This document shows positions 61,529 through 64,000 of a stretch of 64,000 bases of DNA, piece by piece (the stretch's first letter is position 1; each line of letters begins with the position of its first letter). The notes under the pieces are model-generated. The model saw only the letters and a program-made list of their open reading frames with translations. It was not told where the DNA came from and made no database searches. The DNA lies in contig NC_088805.1 in assembly GCF_011386835.1 (NCBI RefSeq), forward strand, positions 17,852,836-17,916,835, written 5' to 3'. The DNA is from Chrysemys picta bellii (taxonomy: Eukaryota > Chordata > Testudines > Emydidae). Position numbers and translations under genes: made by a program.

Positions 61529-62639
61529 TAGGGTTACCATTCATCCGGATTTACCCGGACATGTCCTCCTTTTTGTGCTAAAAATAGCGTCCGGGGGGAA
61601 TTTGTAAAGCACTCACAATGTCCGGGATTTCCCCCCTCCCCCGGCAGAGCAGAGCGAGCGGCTGGGAGGGCTGCAGGAAAGTCCCGGGCTGGACTCCGGA
61701 GCAGCTGTAGAGGAGCCGGATCCGCCCTGCATTCTGAGCAAGTGTATCAGCACAAAGTGCAGCCCTCCCCTTTTGCAACTGGGAGCGGTTTCTGCCATGC
61801 AGCGTAGCAAAACGGGAGCGAGAGTACTTTGTGCTGATACAAGGGCAGCTCTCCCCTGCAGCCCGGTCCGGCAGCACTGTGCAGGGCCAGGGACCGGGTT
61901 TTGTTGTGCTGGGGAGCTTAGCCACGTGTCCGGCTCGCACAGAGCCCAACACCCTGTTCTGAGCAGCAGGGTAAGGGGGCCAGGGGGCAGGAGAAGGGGC
62001 AGGGAGGTTCTGGAGGGGGCAGTCAAGAAACGGGGGGGGGCTTTTTGGGGGGAGTGAAGAAAGTTTTGGTCAGTCAGGGTACAGGTAGGGGGTGGGGTTC
62101 TGGAGGGCAGTTAGGAGCAGGGGTCCTAGGAGGGGGCAGTCAGGGGACAAGGAGCGGGGGGGTGGGGGGCTGGGAGGGAGCTGTCAGGGGGCAGGAGTGG
62201 GGAGAGGGATCGGGGCAGTCAGGGGACAGGGAGCAGAGGGGTTTAGATGGGTTGGGAGTTCTGGGGGGGGCTGTCAGGGGGCAGGAGTGCGGAGAGGGAT
62301 CGGAGCAGTCAGGGGACAGGGAGCAGAGGGGTTTAGATGGGTTGGGAGTTCTGGGGGGGCTGTCAGGGGGTGGGGAGTGGTTGGATGGGGCGTGGGAGTC
62401 CCAGGGGTCTGTCTGGGGGTGGGGGTGTGGATAAGGGTTGGGGCAGTCAGGGGACAAGAGGCAGGGAGGCTTAGATAGGGAGTGGAGTCCTGGGGGGCAG
62501 TTAGGGGCAGGGGTCCCAGGAGGGGGCAGTCAGGGGACAAGGAACAGGGGGGGGGGCTTCTGGGGGGGCGGGAAGTGGGAGGGGCTAGGGCGGGGCTCCT
62601 CCCGTCCTCTTTTTTGCTTGCTGAAATATGGTAACCCTA
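61529..62639 (+). mobile_element. hAT-like element with G-rich tandem array, exact 8-bp duplication
   Basis: Termini TAGGGTTACCAT and ATGGTAACCCTA are perfect inverted repeats of 12 bp. AGGTTGTT flanks both sides exactly (61521-61528, 62640-62647). The left half has a 16-bp inverted pair TGTATCAGCACAAAGT (about 61743) and ACTTTGTGCTGATACA (about 61827). The right half is a G-rich tandem array with a 90-bp unit. Reading frames on both strands follow the array and are not genes. Confidence 0.9.
62091..62560. repeat. 90-bp G-rich tandem repeat (minisatellite)
   Basis: Units starting CTGTCAGGGGGCAGGAGTG at 62181 and at 62271 are nearly identical over about 89 bp, and a third begins at 62360 and then diverges. 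Earlier and later degenerate units share GGCAGTCAGGGGACA. Many G-runs of three or more are present on the plus strand. Confidence 0.85.
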
Positions 62640-64000
62640 AGGTTGTTTATACCAGTGGGACATTTGTCCAAAAAAAGCCTAGTGCAGAGAAAGCCAAAAT
62701 GTGTTGATTACTAGAAATATACTAGAAATCTGGGCATACTTAAATCAGATGATATTTCTAATTGAATAAAAATGAGAATAATTCCTGTCTCCTACCCTTT
62801 GTCTGACTTTTCTAATGAAACCCTAATCTTTGCAATGGCTTTATAGAATATGACTACTTACATGTGTAAAGTTAAGCGCACAAGTCAGTCTTTGCAGGAT
62901 CAGACGTTCAGGATCAGGCTACTCTTGAACAGATACTTCAGATTAAGGTAGGGAGTGAATTTAAAGAATAACTCCATATGTAGACAAGCCCTTATAACAG
63001 TCCCTGCTCCAAAGAGCTTACAGTGTATCTGTATAGTTTCTAGCACAATAGGAATCTACACTTGGTTGGGGCCTGCAGGTCATACTGAATTACTGCTAAT
63101 AATAAACGGAAACTTTATCTTTTAAGTGCTCATGTTCAGTGCGTTCTGCAGTTAATGCTACTGTCACTTGATGTGGAGCCCAATCCCAGTTGGGTCTTAG
63201 TTAAGGCACTTCTCTATTGTGTATTACAGGAGGTCAGGCGATGATCTAGTGGTCACTTCTGCCCTTCAACTCTATGACATGGGCACTCACAAAAGCCACA
63301 TCCTCAAGTCAGTCAAGTCTTCAAAAAAGAAAAATGTTTCCCCTAATCAAAAAACAAGCGCACTTAGCACATGATACCATAATGAGCCAAGCTGTACACC
63401 ACAATGCACTAGCTGTTCTCGGAGCAGTTTCACACTCTCCTTGCCCTTCAGATACAAACATGATAAACAGACGAATAAAGAATGATGCCAAAGGCCTTTA
63501 AAAGCTAGTGTTAAAAAACTGGACTTTTCAACCACTGGAAAGTCATTTTGGAAAGCATTTTCAGCCACAAACAAAGAAGAATTTTGTAATGGACCAGTGC
63601 AATTCATGATCTGAGCTCTCCACAAGACACCACACCTTTCAGGGAAAGAAAAAAAAAATCAAACAGAACAAGAAAAGAAGTAGTAATATTCATCCCTGAA
63701 GTGCAGCAAAGTACACTAGGGCTCTGTTCAGCCACGGGTAACTGCCCATCAACAGGGAAATCTACAATCTCTGCCCAGCAGTCTACAAAGAGGGCTTTTA
63801 TGCTATTTTAACAATCTGAAGTGTCTCAGTTAATGGAAGACTGGTCAATTGGCCCTCAACTATTTCTAATTGACTGGAATGATGGATGAAGCTAAAGGGG
63901 AAGCTGACCCACTGAACTTCTCCACAAAGCTAGAAAACCGCAGGAGATTGTAAACAGTGTTTTAAGAATGGAAGGGGGGAAAAAAGAGGGATTCCAGAGG

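Larger units (their letters stand above)
56157..64000 (-). other. ARVCF: ARVCF intron (partial), upstream of exon A
   Basis: This extends from the acceptor at 56158-56157 to the window end, at least 7.8 kb. The N-terminal coiled-coil exon was looked for on the minus strand and not found. Two large repeats occupy 56841-57592 and 61529-62639. The remaining parts (57.6-59.4, 59.5-61.5, 62.7-64.0 kb) are AT-rich intron. The segment 63025-63115 looks like the 3' tail of an old LINE or SINE (AATAATAA end), but I could not assign it. Confidence 0.7.

Noticed and set aside
62045..62707. Glycine-rich frames of about 130 codons on the plus strand, proline-rich on the minus
   Set aside because: They are translations of a 90-bp minisatellite inside a mobile element.
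1..64000. CRISPR arrays, operons or other prokaryotic systems
   Set aside because: The window is vertebrate intron sequence; regularly spaced direct repeats other than the 62-kb minisatellite were not seen.

Overview
This is vertebrate genomic DNA, most likely from a turtle. That inference rests on repeat content: a CR1 LINE 3' end, Penelope-like elements, GC-rich hAT-type MITEs, PIF/Harbinger-type MITEs and MIR-like SINEs. The window appears to lie inside one gene on the minus strand. Four exons were recognised, all of a p120-catenin-family armadillo protein that best matches ARVCF. In transcription order they are 56156-55998, 41207-40603, 26171-25672 and 14977-14794. All four have consensus acceptor and donor dinucleotides, and their codon phases join without a break (159 + 605 + 500 + 184 nt, 482 codons plus 2 nt). 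Neither end of the gene is visible: the N-terminal coiled-coil exon(s) lie above the window's upper end, and the later armadillo exons lie beyond position 1.

The other roughly 97% is intron. Layout: 1-14793, part of the intron after the last exon seen, with hAT MITEs (570-776, 1249-1371, 3327-4405), a Penelope hairpin (3001-3222) and a MIR-like SINE; 14978-25671, an intron with a Harbinger-type MITE (15735-16020), a 63-bp Penelope insertion, a palindromic MITE and a nested MITE cluster; 26172-40602, an intron holding a degenerate Penelope element with reverse transcriptase and GIY-YIG endonuclease domains (27587-30024), itself interrupted by a Harbinger MITE, a tRNA-derived SINE, a 1.17-kb hAT MITE and a probable solo LTR; 41208-55997, an intron with several hAT MITEs, a CR1 3' end and two opposed MIR-like SINEs; 56157-64000, an upstream intron with two more hAT-type elements.

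No second host gene, functional tRNA or other structural RNA gene, or CRISPR array was found. Most open reading frames are chance frames in intron or GC-rich MITE sequence. The notable material is structural: insertions that can be delimited base by base by target-site duplications, long foldback hairpins within ARVCF introns, and a shared GC-rich core carried by MITEs with different terminal repeats. Family names for repeats come from recognition of motifs and termini, not from a database search.
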